Source: Rubripirellula amarantea
Lineage (GTDB): Bacteria; Planctomycetota; Planctomycetia; Pirellulales; Pirellulaceae
Direction of reading: 5' to 3'
DNA: 64,000 bases
Assembly: GCF_007859865.1 (NCBI RefSeq)
Contig: NZ_SJPI01000002.1
Span: forward strand, 1,694,721-1,758,720
Part shown: positions 1 to 9,342 of the stretch, piece after piece
Layout: each line of letters opens with the position of its first letter
Numbering within the stretch: the stretch's first letter is position 1
Notes under the pieces: model-generated
Told to the model about the DNA's origin: nothing
Database searches by the model: none
The model's input: the letters and a program-made list of their open reading frames with translations, nothing else
Program-made: the position numbers and the translations under genes

Positions 1-16
1 ACAACGGTGACCGACT

Positions 17-370
17 ATGAAATCTTTGAGGCCCTTCGTTGGCTGCGCTGACTTTGCTGTGTCAAAATCTTTTTATTCAGCGATGGGCTTTGAGGAAGTT
101 GTCATATCGCCGGACATGTCGTTGTTCCGATTACCTGGCAGGTTGGCTTTCTACTTGCAGGATGCTTATGTGAAAGACTGGGTCGACAACACGATGTTGT
201 TCCTGGAAGTCGAGGACTTAGACCAACATCACACGGAAACCGTCGCCTTGAACCTTCCTTCTCAGTTCAAAGGCGTTCGCGTCAGCGGGATCCGAACGGA
301 AGAATGGGGGCGTGAGTACTTCATTCACGATCCGTCCGGTGTGCTTTGGCATGTCGGAACGTTTGTGTAG
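17..370 (+). CDS. VOC-fold protein (glyoxalase/bleomycin-resistance family)
   Basis: This 117-residue protein has the size and pattern of a single-domain vicinal-oxygen-chelate protein. It begins with a strand and helix typical of the fold (FVGCADFAVSKSFYSAMGF), has the LFLEVEDLDQ middle strand, and ends with the usual YFIHDPSGVLWHV strand. VOC proteins include metal-dependent lyases, dioxygenases and drug-binding proteins. The metal ligands are not obvious here, so a catalytic role is not assigned. The ATG at 17 is the first available and no strong ribosome binding site precedes it, so the true start could lie elsewhere. The last 55 bp are duplicated at 4673-4727 (see the repeat entries). 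Confidence 0.75.
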   Translation: MKSLRPFVGCADFAVSKSFYSAMGFEEVVISPDMSLFRLPGRLAFYLQDAYVKDWVDNTMLFLEVEDLDQHHTETVALNLPSQFKGVRVSGIRTEEWGREYFIHDPSGVLWHVGTFV

Positions 371-430
371 GTCTGGCCTCACACATCGCGACGCAAAGAC
401 GGTGACCACTTCGCCGTCGTAAGAACCGCT
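316..430 (+). repeat. Direct repeat copy A (3' end of VOC gene and downstream)
   Basis: Bases 316-370 match 4673-4727 with only two mismatches, both in synonymous codon positions. With the same offset of 4357 bp and no gap, similarity fades through 371-407 and returns at 408-430 (matching 4765-4787). The two copies bracket the protease, sigma factor and kinase genes. Confidence 0.85.
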
Positions 431-550
431 GCTGGACGGAGGATCGCCGGCGTCTTCGCAGTCGCTGTCTTGTCGTTGCCAACTGAGATTCAATGCTGGC
501 GATCCCGACGCCTGGGCCGGAGTGTTATCAACGCGTTCGAATGCAAAGCG

Positions 551-1999
551 TTAACGGTCGGCGTGGGTCTCGACAGTTGCCTTTTTCGGTGGCACCATTG
601 GCCCAGTTGCGACGCGAATGTCTCCAAGGTCATACGCCTTGCCGGGAAAGACCGAGAGCGTGCTCTTAAAGGCGGTGTGGTTGCCCTCGTACCACATCAA
701 ATATTTTGACCAACAGGGAACTTTCACCTCAATTCGACCTTCGTCGTCGGTCTTGATCGTTTTGAGTCGGCGGAGATGCTTTTCGTTGGGCCGCACTGAC
801 AAATAGATCGAATCCGATTTCAATGGACGCCCTGAGAGGTCGAACAGACGAGCCTTGATCGTGGCCAGCGGCAGCAGTTGCACCGATCCATTGAGTTCTG
901 CCAGCAGTCGATCATCGAGGCGCACGACTTTGCCGATGGTATTCGCGACGTTGCGAACGACGATGGTTCGTTTTCGATGCTCAGTAATTGGACCTAGCGA
1001 AAACTCGTCCGTCGATTCGTATTGCTTCAGCGTCTCTCCATCTTCTGGTGTTAGGCCGAGCACTGTAAAGTTCTCGACCGACTGGCGTTTTTCGTCGATG
1101 ACTTTCAAGCGAATGGTTTCCGCTTGGCGATTTTCGTCCGCGTAGGACCTTGGATCTTCGATCACGGCATCAATCCAGTCGTTGTGCGATGAAACTCGCA
1201 CTGCGACTCCGATTTCACCGTATGAGTAGGCGGAACCCTTACGGTCGGAACGGCCCGAATCGACTCCGCCGAAGAAAATGCCAGCCAACAACAGTTCTCC
1301 ATCCTGCTCGATGAATAAACCGCCGCCGCTGTCGCCATCAGTCGCTGAATACTCCAAATCAGTTGGGTGCTCGTCTCCCATCATGTTGAGATCACCGCCA
1401 GCGGGGCCATCGAAGTCGTACATTAGCGTCCTGTCCGAAAACAGACTGTACGCGGATTGATCGCCAATCGTGTCGATGACATTCGTACCGGCTAGACGCT
1501 CCTGAATAAGAGGACGGCGAAGTCCTTCCTGGCCATCGCCGATTAGACCATTCCCGACGCACCAAACCGTTTTTCCAACCTCATCGTTGACTCGGTACCG
1601 AATGGCCGGCTCAATCTCATTGATCGGCCGATCCAGTTGAACAATAGCAAGATCGTTTCCGTTGAAGTGCCACCGATCGCGGGCCGATTCTTGATATCCC
1701 TTCAGATGAATCACTCGGACGCCCTTGCGAGCTTGATCGCCAAAGTGCCACGCGTGCTCTTCCGCTTCGGCACTGTTTGCCACGTGGGCGCATGTCAATA
1801 CCAGGCTGGGGTCAATCAGGATTCCGGACGCTTGCTTTTCGCCGCCATTGAACTTGACCCATCCGGCACATGCCAGTCGCGGGTTGGCCGCTGCTTTGCG
1901 ATACTGGTCGATGTCGCGATCGTGCCGAAACGTCCCCGCGGCGGCAGGCGAAGCGATCGTTAGAAGTGCGGTAAAAATGAGTGTCAGTGGCCGGGTCAT
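551..1999 (-). CDS. Secreted trypsin-like serine protease with C-terminal beta-sandwich-like region
   Basis: A chymotrypsin-fold (S1) protease of about 482 residues. The catalytic triad is visible: His in LTCAHVANS, Asp in GNDLAIVQL and Ser in ATDGDSGGGLF. The chosen start, ATG at 1997-1999, gives a clean signal peptide (MTRPLTLIFTALLTIASPAAAG). An in-frame start further upstream at 2092 would bury it behind 31 polar residues. After the protease domain, roughly the last 190 residues form a strand-rich region resembling carboxypeptidase-regulatory or Ig-like domains. The gene diverges from the sigma factor/kinase pair, so export of this protease may be tied to that signalling unit, which is an inference. 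It is not an HtrA: no PDZ domain is seen. Confidence 0.85.
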   Translation of the reverse strand: MTRPLTLIFTALLTIASPAAAGTFRHDRDIDQYRKAAANPRLACAGWVKFNGGEKQASGILIDPSLVLTCAHVANSAEAEEHAWHFGDQARKGVRVIHLKGYQESARDRWHFNGNDLAIVQLDRPINEIEPAIRYRVNDEVGKTVWCVGNGLIGDGQEGLRRPLIQERLAGTNVIDTIGDQSAYSLFSDRTLMYDFDGPAGGDLNMMGDEHPTDLEYSATDGDSGGGLFIEQDGELLLAGIFFGGVDSGRSDRKGSAYSYGEIGVAVRVSSHNDWIDAVIEDPRSYADENRQAETIRLKVIDEKRQSVENFTVLGLTPEDGETLKQYESTDEFSLGPITEHRKRTIVVRNVANTIGKVVRLDDRLLAELNGSVQLLPLATIKARLFDLSGRPLKSDSIYLSVRPNEKHLRRLKTIKTDDEGRIEVKVPCWSKYLMWYEGNHTAFKSTLSVFPGKAYDLGDIRVATGPMVPPKKATVETHADR

Positions 2000-2223
2000 T
2001 TGAGATCTCGCTCTATTGCGAAGGGTGAGTTGAGACTCGGTAGTCGAGCCCCTCGCGAACAGATACAGAGGATTGTTCGTTTTGTAACGCACATCTCTAA
2101 AAGTTTTTTTCCCAAGAATACTTCGTTACGAGCCAAAACGGATCCTGTATTCATCCTTAGCCACAATGCGATCAATTTTCCTCGCCTACCACAAAACGGG
2201 TGATTTAGCCTCACATTTCAGTC

Positions 2224-2973
2224 ATGTCCGATCACAACCAAGCACAGTTCAAGACGACGCAGTGGCAGATCGTCCATGAAGCCGGGCGAGGCGGCTCAAA
2301 CTCGCTCGACAAATTGTGCCAGACGTATTGGAAGCCGCTGTACTTCTACCTGCGTCGCAAAGGACACGGTGTTGAGGAGGCTCAGGACCTGACACAAAGT
2401 TTTATCGTTCACATGCTCGCGGGAGACTTGTTAAGCACTGCCGACGCCAGTCGCGGTAGGTTCAGAAGCTACCTACTAACATCGTTGCATCGGTTCACGA
2501 TCAACCAATGGCGAAAAGAGATTTCCGCTAAACGCGGTGGCGAAGCTCGGGTGATGAACCTCGATTTTGGCACGGCGGAAACGGAATTGAAGTCGGCCCA
2601 GTGGCAGGACCAGACGCCCCAACGTGTCTACGAACGCCAATGGGCTCTTGAAGTCATTCACGTTGCGACCAATCGGGTTCGGAGCGACGCGGAGGAGAAA
2701 CGCAAGCTCGAATTGTTTGACGCTCTGTTGCCCCGACTGCGTCTCGACTCGGATGCGGTTACCTACGACGAACTATCGCAAGAGATGAACATGACGGTCG
2801 ATGCGTTGAAGATGGCTGCGAGTCGCTTTCGGGAAAAGTTACGTACTGCCATCCGGCAAGTGTTACGAGAGACGATCGCACCCGACGAGAGCGTGGACGA
2901 TGAAGTCGCATCGCTGTTCGCTGCACTGCGCGGCGGGGAATCAACACCTATCCATCCCGAGGAGTCGATATGA
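2224..2973 (+). CDS. ECF RNA polymerase sigma factor
   Basis: A 249-residue ECF-type sigma factor of the kind frequent in planctomycetes. Region 2 is seen as TQWQIVHEAG followed by EEAQDLTQSFIVHML and RGRFRSYLLTSLHRFTINQW. Region 4 carries the helix-turn-helix YDELSQEMNMTVDALKMAASRFREKLR. The protein lacks a membrane segment or an extra domain apart from a short acidic tail. Its stop overlaps the start of the kinase gene (ATGA at 2970-2973), so the two are translationally coupled. In this phylum such sigma factors are often controlled by a neighbouring kinase rather than by an anti-sigma factor, and none is seen here. Confidence 0.9.
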   Translation: MSDHNQAQFKTTQWQIVHEAGRGGSNSLDKLCQTYWKPLYFYLRRKGHGVEEAQDLTQSFIVHMLAGDLLSTADASRGRFRSYLLTSLHRFTINQWRKEISAKRGGEARVMNLDFGTAETELKSAQWQDQTPQRVYERQWALEVIHVATNRVRSDAEEKRKLELFDALLPRLRLDSDAVTYDELSQEMNMTVDALKMAASRFREKLRTAIRQVLRETIAPDESVDDEVASLFAALRGGESTPIHPEESI

Positions 2974-4664
2974 CCACCGCGTCTACAAAGGCAAGGCAAA
3001 CTTGCAATCAATGCAGCTTCGCATTCAATGTCCACGAGGCTATCGGTGGAGGCTGTCCGCGATGCTTTGTGCGGCAAGTCGTTTCCGTTGACGATGAACA
3101 TCACTCAGTGGAATCGACGCCGCCGGAGCTGCCCGCCGTCGCAACGCTGCAGCCTCTATTCGATGACTACGAGTTGCTCGACCTAATCGGTGATGGAGGC
3201 ATGAGTGTCGTCTATCGCGCCAAACAGGTCCGCGTGGATCGAGTCGTTGCCTTGAAGATCATGAAGCAAACTGATTCGGATGACTCGCAATGGGACGCTC
3301 GGTTCAAGCGAGAGATTGACGTGCTTGCCCGATTGAATCATCCCGGAATCGTTATGGTGCATGATGCTGGCACCGCTGGCCGGTATCCCTTCATCGCAAT
3401 GGAGTACGTTGAGGGCGTCAATCTTCGGCAATTGATTGGCCAATCGCGGCTGACCAGTCAGGAAATGCTGAAAATCGTTCCTGATATCTGCGACGCGTTG
3501 CAGTACGCCCATGACCGCGGGATCGTCCATCGAGACTTGAAGCCAGAGAACATTCTGATCGACCAACAAGGGCGAGCAAAAATTGCGGACTTTGGATTGT
3601 CGAAGCTGACCGACCAAGCGATTCTCGAAAACGCTGATGCTGCCCTCACAAAGTCCAGCCAGGTTTTCGGGACGCCGCGATACATGGCACCGGAGCAATA
3701 CAAGGGATCGGGCGATGTCGATTCTCGTGCAGACCTGTATTCCTTGGGTGTGGTCCTCTACGAAATGTTGACCGGGGTTATTCCGCAAGCCGGCAGCGAC
3801 CCTCCATCAATTATCAATGAACGACGGGAAATGGATAGTATTCAGGCAAGTCAGTGCTCACATTTTAGCGACGCGATCGAGCTGGATGACAAAGTCTCCA
3901 AACTAATGGCCGCCGAACCATCGCGGCGGTATCAGTCGGCTGCCGAGTTTCGGTCGGACTTCTTGAGAGCATTCACCCAGCGTCCATCGCCGCTTCTCCC
4001 TTCAAGCATTCGATGGCCCGACAAGACAGTTGTCGCGAAGTGGACGTTGGCTGTTTTTACCCTAAGCGTCTTCTTGTTCGGTCTCCCGGTTTTCGCGACC
4101 GCCTTCGACCATGTTTGGAAGAGCATCAACGAAGATTTTCATGGGCAATCGAACTATGCCAAAACGTCCCGCCTGCAAGCCGGCTATTGGACCGTGTGCG
4201 GGCTGATGATCTGGTTCTCCAGCGGCGTGCTCACGCAGGTTGCTCTGTCCGGTGTCAAAGACTGGCGGTCAAGTTCCCTGTCTGAAAAACTGCTTGCTCC
4301 GGTTCACTACATCACTGGCTTGGTATTGCTGTGCTTGGTTTTTCTGTTGCCATTGATCGCCACCGTCCTATGGGCGTCGATTCCTTTTTGGACATCAGTC
4401 CGCGACTGGCAACTGTTTGGCACGTCATTCTCGCCCGGCACTAACGGTCCGTACGGTTGGAAAGCCCTGCAAGTCGGGTTGCTGTTGTCAGCGATCTGGA
4501 TCAGTGTGCTTTTCGCGATCAACGAGTGGAGGACAGCAAACGAAAACGGTTTGGATGCTCGATTGCGATTGCCTGCCATAGCCAGCCGAGCCATATTTTC
4601 TTTCGCTTTCTCAGCTAGCCTGTTCGGGACACTGATCGCGACATTCGTCACCGCAAAACTTTGA
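2970..4664 (+). CDS. Membrane-anchored Ser/Thr protein kinase (Hanks type) with N-terminal zinc ribbon
   Basis: 564 residues. The N-terminus has a CxxC-x13-CxxC zinc-ribbon-like motif (C12, C15, C29, C32). The kinase domain spans about residues 70-330: glycine loop IGDGGMSVVYRA, lysine in VALKIMKQ, catalytic loop HRDLKPEN near residue 187, DFGLSK, and a RYMAPEQY activation segment. From about residue 350 there are five hydrophobic segments, so the C-terminus is a polytopic membrane domain rather than the more common single anchor with an extracellular sensor. The gene overlaps the sigma factor by 4 bp and probably phosphorylates it or an associated protein. The stop codon lies 8 bp before the second copy of the VOC-end repeat. 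Confidence 0.9.
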   Translation: MTTASTKARQTCNQCSFAFNVHEAIGGGCPRCFVRQVVSVDDEHHSVESTPPELPAVATLQPLFDDYELLDLIGDGGMSVVYRAKQVRVDRVVALKIMKQTDSDDSQWDARFKREIDVLARLNHPGIVMVHDAGTAGRYPFIAMEYVEGVNLRQLIGQSRLTSQEMLKIVPDICDALQYAHDRGIVHRDLKPENILIDQQGRAKIADFGLSKLTDQAILENADAALTKSSQVFGTPRYMAPEQYKGSGDVDSRADLYSLGVVLYEMLTGVIPQAGSDPPSIINERREMDSIQASQCSHFSDAIELDDKVSKLMAAEPSRRYQSAAEFRSDFLRAFTQRPSPLLPSSIRWPDKTVVAKWTLAVFTLSVFLFGLPVFATAFDHVWKSINEDFHGQSNYAKTSRLQAGYWTVCGLMIWFSSGVLTQVALSGVKDWRSSSLSEKLLAPVHYITGLVLLCLVFLLPLIATVLWASIPFWTSVRDWQLFGTSFSPGTNGPYGWKALQVGLLLSAIWISVLFAINEWRTANENGLDARLRLPAIASRAIFSFAFSASLFGTLIATFVTAKL

Positions 4665-4672
4665 CCAGGTGT

Positions 4673-4727
4673 GTACTTCATCCACGATCCGTCCGGTGTG
4701 CTTTGGCATGTCGGAACGTTTGTTTAG
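4673..4727 (+). pseudogene. Remnant of the VOC gene 3' end (repeat copy B)
   Basis: The last 18 codons of a VOC gene, encoding YFIHDPSGVLWHVGTFV and a TAG stop, stand without any upstream part. The frame is intact and both differences from copy A (316-370) are synonymous. It follows the kinase stop by 8 bp. Similarity to the region downstream of copy A continues weakly to about 4787. Confidence 0.8.
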
Positions 4728-4921
4728 CTTCGGCTGTTACCAAGGTTCGGCAGAAACTGTTACGACCTCGCCGTCGTAGGAACCGCACTACCTCTTCTCA
4801 GCCCATCGCCTCGGCGCGCAAGAAATGCTGCTGGAAGCGTGCTCGCACTTCAAGTCTCTCGTTCGGCAATGACAGCGAGTCTGAGCGCCCGGTGACAGCC
4901 GCTCGCTCACCTAGGTGATCT

Positions 4922-5737
4922 TTACTCGGCGCAAGCTTTATCGCGGTTACTCTTTGACGACTTGCGAGGTCGTGACTTTTTCGATTGTTTGACATGCTGC
5001 TGAAAAGCGGTGCTAACCTTCAACCATCTCTTTTGGGATTGTCTCAAAACCGAGCCCCAATACGACGATCTTTTCAGGTCATCGCCAGCCAAACTTGGCA
5101 TGAGCGAGCATCGCATGACATCCAGCCAAGCAAGGACGGCGACCTCGGCGAACATGCGGCTTAGTCGATCATCGCCAGCATCTTCTAAGATGGCCGATGT
5201 GTCCGAGTCGATACGCTTCTGCCAGAGCATTGAAGTCTCGGAGGAGGCGGAGCTGACAAATCCAACTAGGTACTCACGTGTGACCGCGATCATGTCGGTA
5301 GCCTCGGCGAGGAGCTCGGGTGATTCGGCGATCCAGGCGTCAAGCAGCTGCTGCGCGTCAGCATCACCATCCTGGGCGCGACGGCAAGTGTCCTTGAACT
5401 TGTGCAGGCCTGGGAGCTCGAGTCTGAACGTGGTCGTTGGTGCTGCCTGTTTGCTGTGCATGTCTTGCTCGTAGATTTGCCGAAGTACTTTCCATTGCGA
5501 TGACCACTGACATAGCCATTCGAGTGACTTACTGGCCTCGATGTCGTCTGCCTTTTCAGCAGCGCAAGCTTCGTGGTAGGCACGCTCGTTTGCTTGTGCG
5601 AGACGTTCGTCCTCTAGGTAGAGTTGCACTACGGGGTCGGAAGCTTTGCCGATATAGCGTTTCTCGAGTTTGCCGCTAATACGCTGAGAGTGAACAACAT
5701 AGTTGTTCGCCGTGCCGTTTCGTTTTTCGATCTGCAT
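4922..5737 (-). CDS. Hypothetical protein, possibly mobile-element associated
   Basis: 271 residues with no family I recognise. The N-terminus (EKRNGTANNYVVHSQRISG followed by KRYIGKASDPVVQ) resembles short DNA- or RNA-contacting N-termini seen in uncharacterised proteins of transposon-rich planctomycete regions. The middle is helical and acidic; the C-terminus is a basic Lys/Arg/Ser tail (KKSRPRKSSKSNRDK). No signal peptide or membrane segment is present. It is the last of several co-oriented orphan genes (8.5 to 4.9 kb). A nucleic-acid-binding role is only a guess. Confidence 0.6.
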   Translation of the reverse strand: MQIEKRNGTANNYVVHSQRISGKLEKRYIGKASDPVVQLYLEDERLAQANERAYHEACAAEKADDIEASKSLEWLCQWSSQWKVLRQIYEQDMHSKQAAPTTTFRLELPGLHKFKDTCRRAQDGDADAQQLLDAWIAESPELLAEATDMIAVTREYLVGFVSSASSETSMLWQKRIDSDTSAILEDAGDDRLSRMFAEVAVLAWLDVMRCSLMPSLAGDDLKRSSYWGSVLRQSQKRWLKVSTAFQQHVKQSKKSRPRKSSKSNRDKACAE

Positions 5738-5773
5738 TTACTTTGTGTAACACATATGTTGTTTTAACAAAAA

Positions 5774-6661
5774 CTACGCGGATTGTTGTTTACCGCCTAC
5801 GTTGATGTGCGAATCATTTTCAGACTGCACAAATGGAAGTGCTACTTTTTCGGCGCTAAGGAACTTGCCGAGCACTTGTGCAGACCTTTTCCCCATCAAG
5901 TCGCTAAGGCTGCTGAATCGCCTAGCCTGTCGCCGCGATAGGTATCCGGTCCGTTTCCCAACCTCAAATAGTCGCTTTGGGGCCTCCCGCTCTATTCGGC
6001 GCAACATCAGCGCGAGCTGCATACGCTTGATCTCACGGCCCCTGGCGGTTGAAAGATCACACTCTTCATCGAGATGCGGAATTGCCGCCAACCAGTATTC
6101 GCAGACCATGGGGCCACCCCGGTAAGATGCGTGGCACACAAAAGCGTGCAGATCGCTGACTGGTCTGTCCTTCGGATCAAAGATATGAACGGCCAGCCAG
6201 GTCTTTGCTTCGAGGTTGTCGAGGATATCGAAGAAGACATCGCAGTAGTCCAGGACGATTTGAGTGGCAACACCGCAGGCTGCAGCGACCGCATCGGGTG
6301 GGAGCCTCGCTAGTAGCCTCGCCTCGACCTGGAGTCGCATCATCGGATCGCAGAAGATTCTCTCTGTCGCCTGAACATCGAGTAGATGATCAACCCGGTC
6401 CTGCGTTCTCGAAACGAACGGAGCTCCTCGCAGGTGATCGAAAACTTGCCAAAACTCCGGTCCGTATCTGACATACGTTTGCACATCGCCGCGTGCAGCC
6501 GCCGATTTCGCTATTAGCCATCTCCACGCCGGCCCTAGTTTAAAACGATGATGCATTCGCAAATCATCGGTAGACATTGTTTTGCGACGAGCAGGTGCAG
6601 ACCAAGACCCAAAAGCCACTGCGATTTTCTCGGTCGTGGGTGCGGTGATTGTTTTGGCCAC
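5774..6661 (-). CDS. Hypothetical protein with internal HTH-like segment
   Basis: 295 residues, cytosolic. The segment from about residue 105 (RLQVEARLLARLPPDAVAA then CGVATQIVLDYCDVFFDI) looks like a helix-turn-helix of the kind used to read DNA or to pair with sigma-like factors, followed by a helical region. The rest is helical and rich in Arg and Leu, with a basic stretch GYLSRRQARRF near the C-terminus. The gene lies 36 bp upstream of the 271-residue gene on the same strand, so they are probably co-transcribed. No function can be named. The setting next to other HTH proteins suggests remains of an integrated element. Confidence 0.6.
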   Translation of the reverse strand: MAKTITAPTTEKIAVAFGSWSAPARRKTMSTDDLRMHHRFKLGPAWRWLIAKSAAARGDVQTYVRYGPEFWQVFDHLRGAPFVSRTQDRVDHLLDVQATERIFCDPMMRLQVEARLLARLPPDAVAAACGVATQIVLDYCDVFFDILDNLEAKTWLAVHIFDPKDRPVSDLHAFVCHASYRGGPMVCEYWLAAIPHLDEECDLSTARGREIKRMQLALMLRRIEREAPKRLFEVGKRTGYLSRRQARRFSSLSDLMGKRSAQVLGKFLSAEKVALPFVQSENDSHINVGGKQQSA

Positions 6662-6720
6662 GAATCTTTCTTTGTAAGGAGACTGAATTTGAGCTGACCA
6701 CTTAGGTAACGTTCACTAAC

Positions 6721-7392
6721 TCAATTTAATTTGGCGCTGGACCGACGGGGTATGTGGTCTTCGCTTAGCTTTAGTGGCAACATGTTCGAATCTAGGCTGT
6801 AACTGTAGGGATAACTCTTGAGTTTCTTAAAAAGCTTGTTCTCGCCTGTGTGGGTGATGCGTGTGAGACAGCAAACCATGGTCGCTTTGTCCCGTCCAGC
6901 GAGGTGATAGTCGTCGATCAAGTCGAGGCGATTTTGGAGCGTCTCGGCAGCAGCATTCTTCTCGAGCATCGTTTGCGGAGGATAGATGGCAGCTGCGAAC
7001 GCGAGTTGGCACCCTACGGTCAGACTTAGCTGAAGCGGTTTGTTAGCCTGCGCTTCTTTGATGTATTTTCCCATCGTGTTGCGATGGAGGCCGAGTCGGT
7101 CGCGAAGCCACTTTGCACTGGGGATGGCACCATCACCCAAAGCAAAAGTTTGTCCTCGTCTTCCAATGAGTCGCAAATAAGCAGCCAAGCGAGTTTCAAT
7201 CGCTAGCCTGCGATTTCTCAGTCGACGCGAGTCCAATCTGCCGTTGTACCAATCGAGATAGCGAGCGTACTCATCGGGGTCTGTGTTGAAGAGTTCGAGA
7301 GTGCTGATGCCGTCCTTTAGACCAGCAATTGAGGTGTAGGCTTCGTCGACGATCGTGGAACTAGTCGGAGTAGGTAGCAGTGAAGCTGGCAA
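6721..7392 (-). CDS. Hypothetical HTH-containing protein
   Basis: 223 residues. A helix-turn-helix is clear in the middle: PSAKWLRDRLGLHRNTMGKYI, the form found in MarR/replication-initiator-like or transposon regulatory proteins. The N-terminal half has an Arg-rich helix (RLDSRRLRNRRLAIETRLA). No catalytic motif is visible. It is the upstream member of the co-oriented set with the 295- and 271-residue genes. Its upstream region has an inverted TGCATGT/ACATGCA pair around 7440-7475 that could be a self-binding site, which is an inference. Confidence 0.55.
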   Translation of the reverse strand: MPASLLPTPTSSTIVDEAYTSIAGLKDGISTLELFNTDPDEYARYLDWYNGRLDSRRLRNRRLAIETRLAAYLRLIGRRGQTFALGDGAIPSAKWLRDRLGLHRNTMGKYIKEAQANKPLQLSLTVGCQLAFAAAIYPPQTMLEKNAAAETLQNRLDLIDDYHLAGRDKATMVCCLTRITHTGENKLFKKLKSYPYSYSLDSNMLPLKLSEDHIPRRSSAKLN

Positions 7393-8037
7393 AATTTTAG
7401 TCCTGGAAGAGGGTGAGCCTTAGTTTTGCACATTGTTACATGCATTTACTAAAACTCAAAAAACATGCACATGAACTCGGGCAGTGACGAATTCTGGACA
7501 TAGGTCTGTCGGACTCACCTGAAGGAAGTGAGAGAACGCTAACTGACTTGGCAGCTGGCGATTCCAGGCATTGGGAAATTAGTCAGCGAGACACGCCACA
7601 CGCGGTCATGGACCAGCCGTCTAGCGTAACGCCCTGTCTATCCGAAAGCGTTTCGTCGAGGGGGGCATGGCAGGATAAACACCCAGTTGCTTACTACACA
7701 CCTTCGAAAAACGTGACCGACTAGCATGCGGCTGCCGGTCAACTGAACCGCTACGAAGTAACAATCGCTCACGCTTCAGCTACGTTAAGTTCATGGCGAT
7801 TTATACGCTGGTTGAGTGACCGCACGAGTTGAGTTCGTAGATCCGCTTCAAGCTGCCACAGACAGTCGCCCAGCTGGTCAATACTGGTGAACTGCAATCG
7901 GACCTGGTGCTAGACGCAAGGTTTGTCGAGACAACATCGCAGCTCATAACCAACTCACATCGACATCCTCAAGTGAGTACCTATTCCGATCTCCAGGAAG
8001 CGATGCTCCGCCCGCAACAGAGCCGCCAAAGCGAGTT
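7393..8037. other. Gene-free stretch
   Basis: About 645 bp between two minus-strand HTH genes. No frame gives a convincing protein on either strand. The only structure noticed is the TGCATGT/ACATGCA inverted pair near 7440-7475, just upstream of the 223-residue gene, and several small AT-rich runs. Confidence 0.5.
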
Positions 8038-8511
8038 CTAAACGCGGCTGCCGGTCTGTTTGCGAGAACGTACACGACTCCGCCTCAACCGATTCCTTTC
8101 CCTGATGCCAACCTTCAATGCATTCATCAACAATTCACCGTCGAACCGTTCTTGATCGTACCAAATCCGTGCATCGTGCAGTCGCTCAACGATCTCTTCG
8201 TCTATCAACTTAGGTGGAGGTGACGGGAGAATCCCGCCGAGTGCATGTAACTTTTCGAGCAGGAAGCGATCCGTGCTCGTTGTATCGCCAGAACGTATCC
8301 TGCTCAGCGTCGACGCCTCACATTCACACAACTTGGAAAGTTCACGCAGCGTTGGCAGGGCTTCATTGCCGGAACCAACGCCACGACTAACACATCGTTC
8401 CAAGAACTCGATCAAACGCTCCGCAGATCCCATCAGCAAACGGCGATCAACCCGCTGGCGATTGAGGTGTTGCCTTCGTCGTCTACTCGATTCGGTTTTG
8501 TCAGTTTGCAT
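8038..8511 (-). CDS. Small HTH (Xre-like) regulator, hypothetical
   Basis: 157 residues from the ATG at 8509-8511, which has a GAAGAG-type ribosome binding site about ten bases upstream; an in-frame ATG at 8604 would add 31 unlike residues. The central part, PTLRELSKLCECEASTLSRI, fits the first two helices of a lambda-repressor-like HTH, followed by a recognition-helix-like SGDTTSTDRFLLEKL. The N-terminus is very basic (SSRRRRQHLNRQRVDRRLL) and the C-terminus ends in another Arg-rich stretch. A DNA-binding regulator of a mobile or defence region is the best guess. There is no close operon partner. Confidence 0.5.
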   Translation of the reverse strand: MQTDKTESSRRRRQHLNRQRVDRRLLMGSAERLIEFLERCVSRGVGSGNEALPTLRELSKLCECEASTLSRIRSGDTTSTDRFLLEKLHALGGILPSPPPKLIDEEIVERLHDARIWYDQERFDGELLMNALKVGIRERNRLRRSRVRSRKQTGSRV

Positions 8512-8852
8512 GACTAGCTGCTCTTCAGAGATACGAAATTGAATAAGCAACAAACCTATCGAAATGTAGACGCGGAACAAAAGCACTTCGCATGTGCATT
8601 CCATGATCGACTGGATCTACGGCTTCTGGTCGCTCTACGACGTTGCAGTTTTCTACATACATCGGCCTCAAAAATCGCCTTCTCAACTCCTCTGCGTAAT
8701 CATCCTCGTACTCGTACTCGTATTTGCTCTCCAGCATTTTCGCACCGCCTGTTGAACCTGAATCTCCTAACGAACTCCAGTTCGGGTTCTATCCAAAACG
8801 CGATTGCGATTCCAACGACTCGAGGTTCACCTCCTTTGAGCGTCACTTCTCG

Positions 8853-8874
8853 GGCCGGGTTTTAAAACCCGGCC
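8853..8874. repeat. 22-bp perfect palindrome, copy 1
   Basis: GGCC-GGGTTTTAAAACCC-GGCC reads the same on both strands. The inner 18 bp recur at 9343-9360. It could be a hairpin, a protein-binding site or an edge of a small repeat element; nothing here decides. Confidence 0.8.
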
Positions 8875-9342
8875 GCACAACGAACGCGTGCCGGGAACTA
8901 ACTCTCGATCTCAACCTCCAAAAAACTAGTTGTACGTATGTTGTTTGATGTCATTTAGTTAATACCAACTAACACTTCACCAAACCAACCAATAACCCAG
9001 CGATTTACGAGGCGAAATGCTCCTCAACCATGCAAAAAACCTGTCTGAAAACTTTTGCCTATCAAACACCATAAAACACACTACTTCCACTTTCCCCACT
9101 TAACCGAAACCACCTCCTATCCACCTATCAATGCTCGCTATCAATGCTCACTGCACACACACCATCCATTACTTCATCACAACAACTCCCCCTACCCAAT
9201 CCGCTTGCTCAACAACTTTGCTCGCTACACGAACAACCGCAACAGCGACTCTCTCCCTTATGACTTCCTCTTTCTACTTGCAGTGTTCCTCTCCCATTTG
9301 TTCCGGTAGTTGGTTAACTACTTTAGGGCATGCAACGCCGTT

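Larger units (their letters stand above)
371..4727. other. Putative inserted block (protease / sigma factor / kinase) between direct repeats
   Basis: The block between the two copies of the VOC 3' end holds exactly three genes: the secreted protease, the sigma factor and the kinase. No integrase or transposase lies inside. The arrangement is what remains when an element enters at the 3' end of a gene and restores the reading frame with its own copy, or when homologous recombination duplicates a gene end. The boundaries are seen in the sequence; the insertion history is inferred. Confidence 0.4.

Noticed and set aside
5738-5773. GTGTAACAC palindrome between two orphan genes as an attachment site
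   Set aside because: It is only nine bases and no second copy at a block boundary was found.
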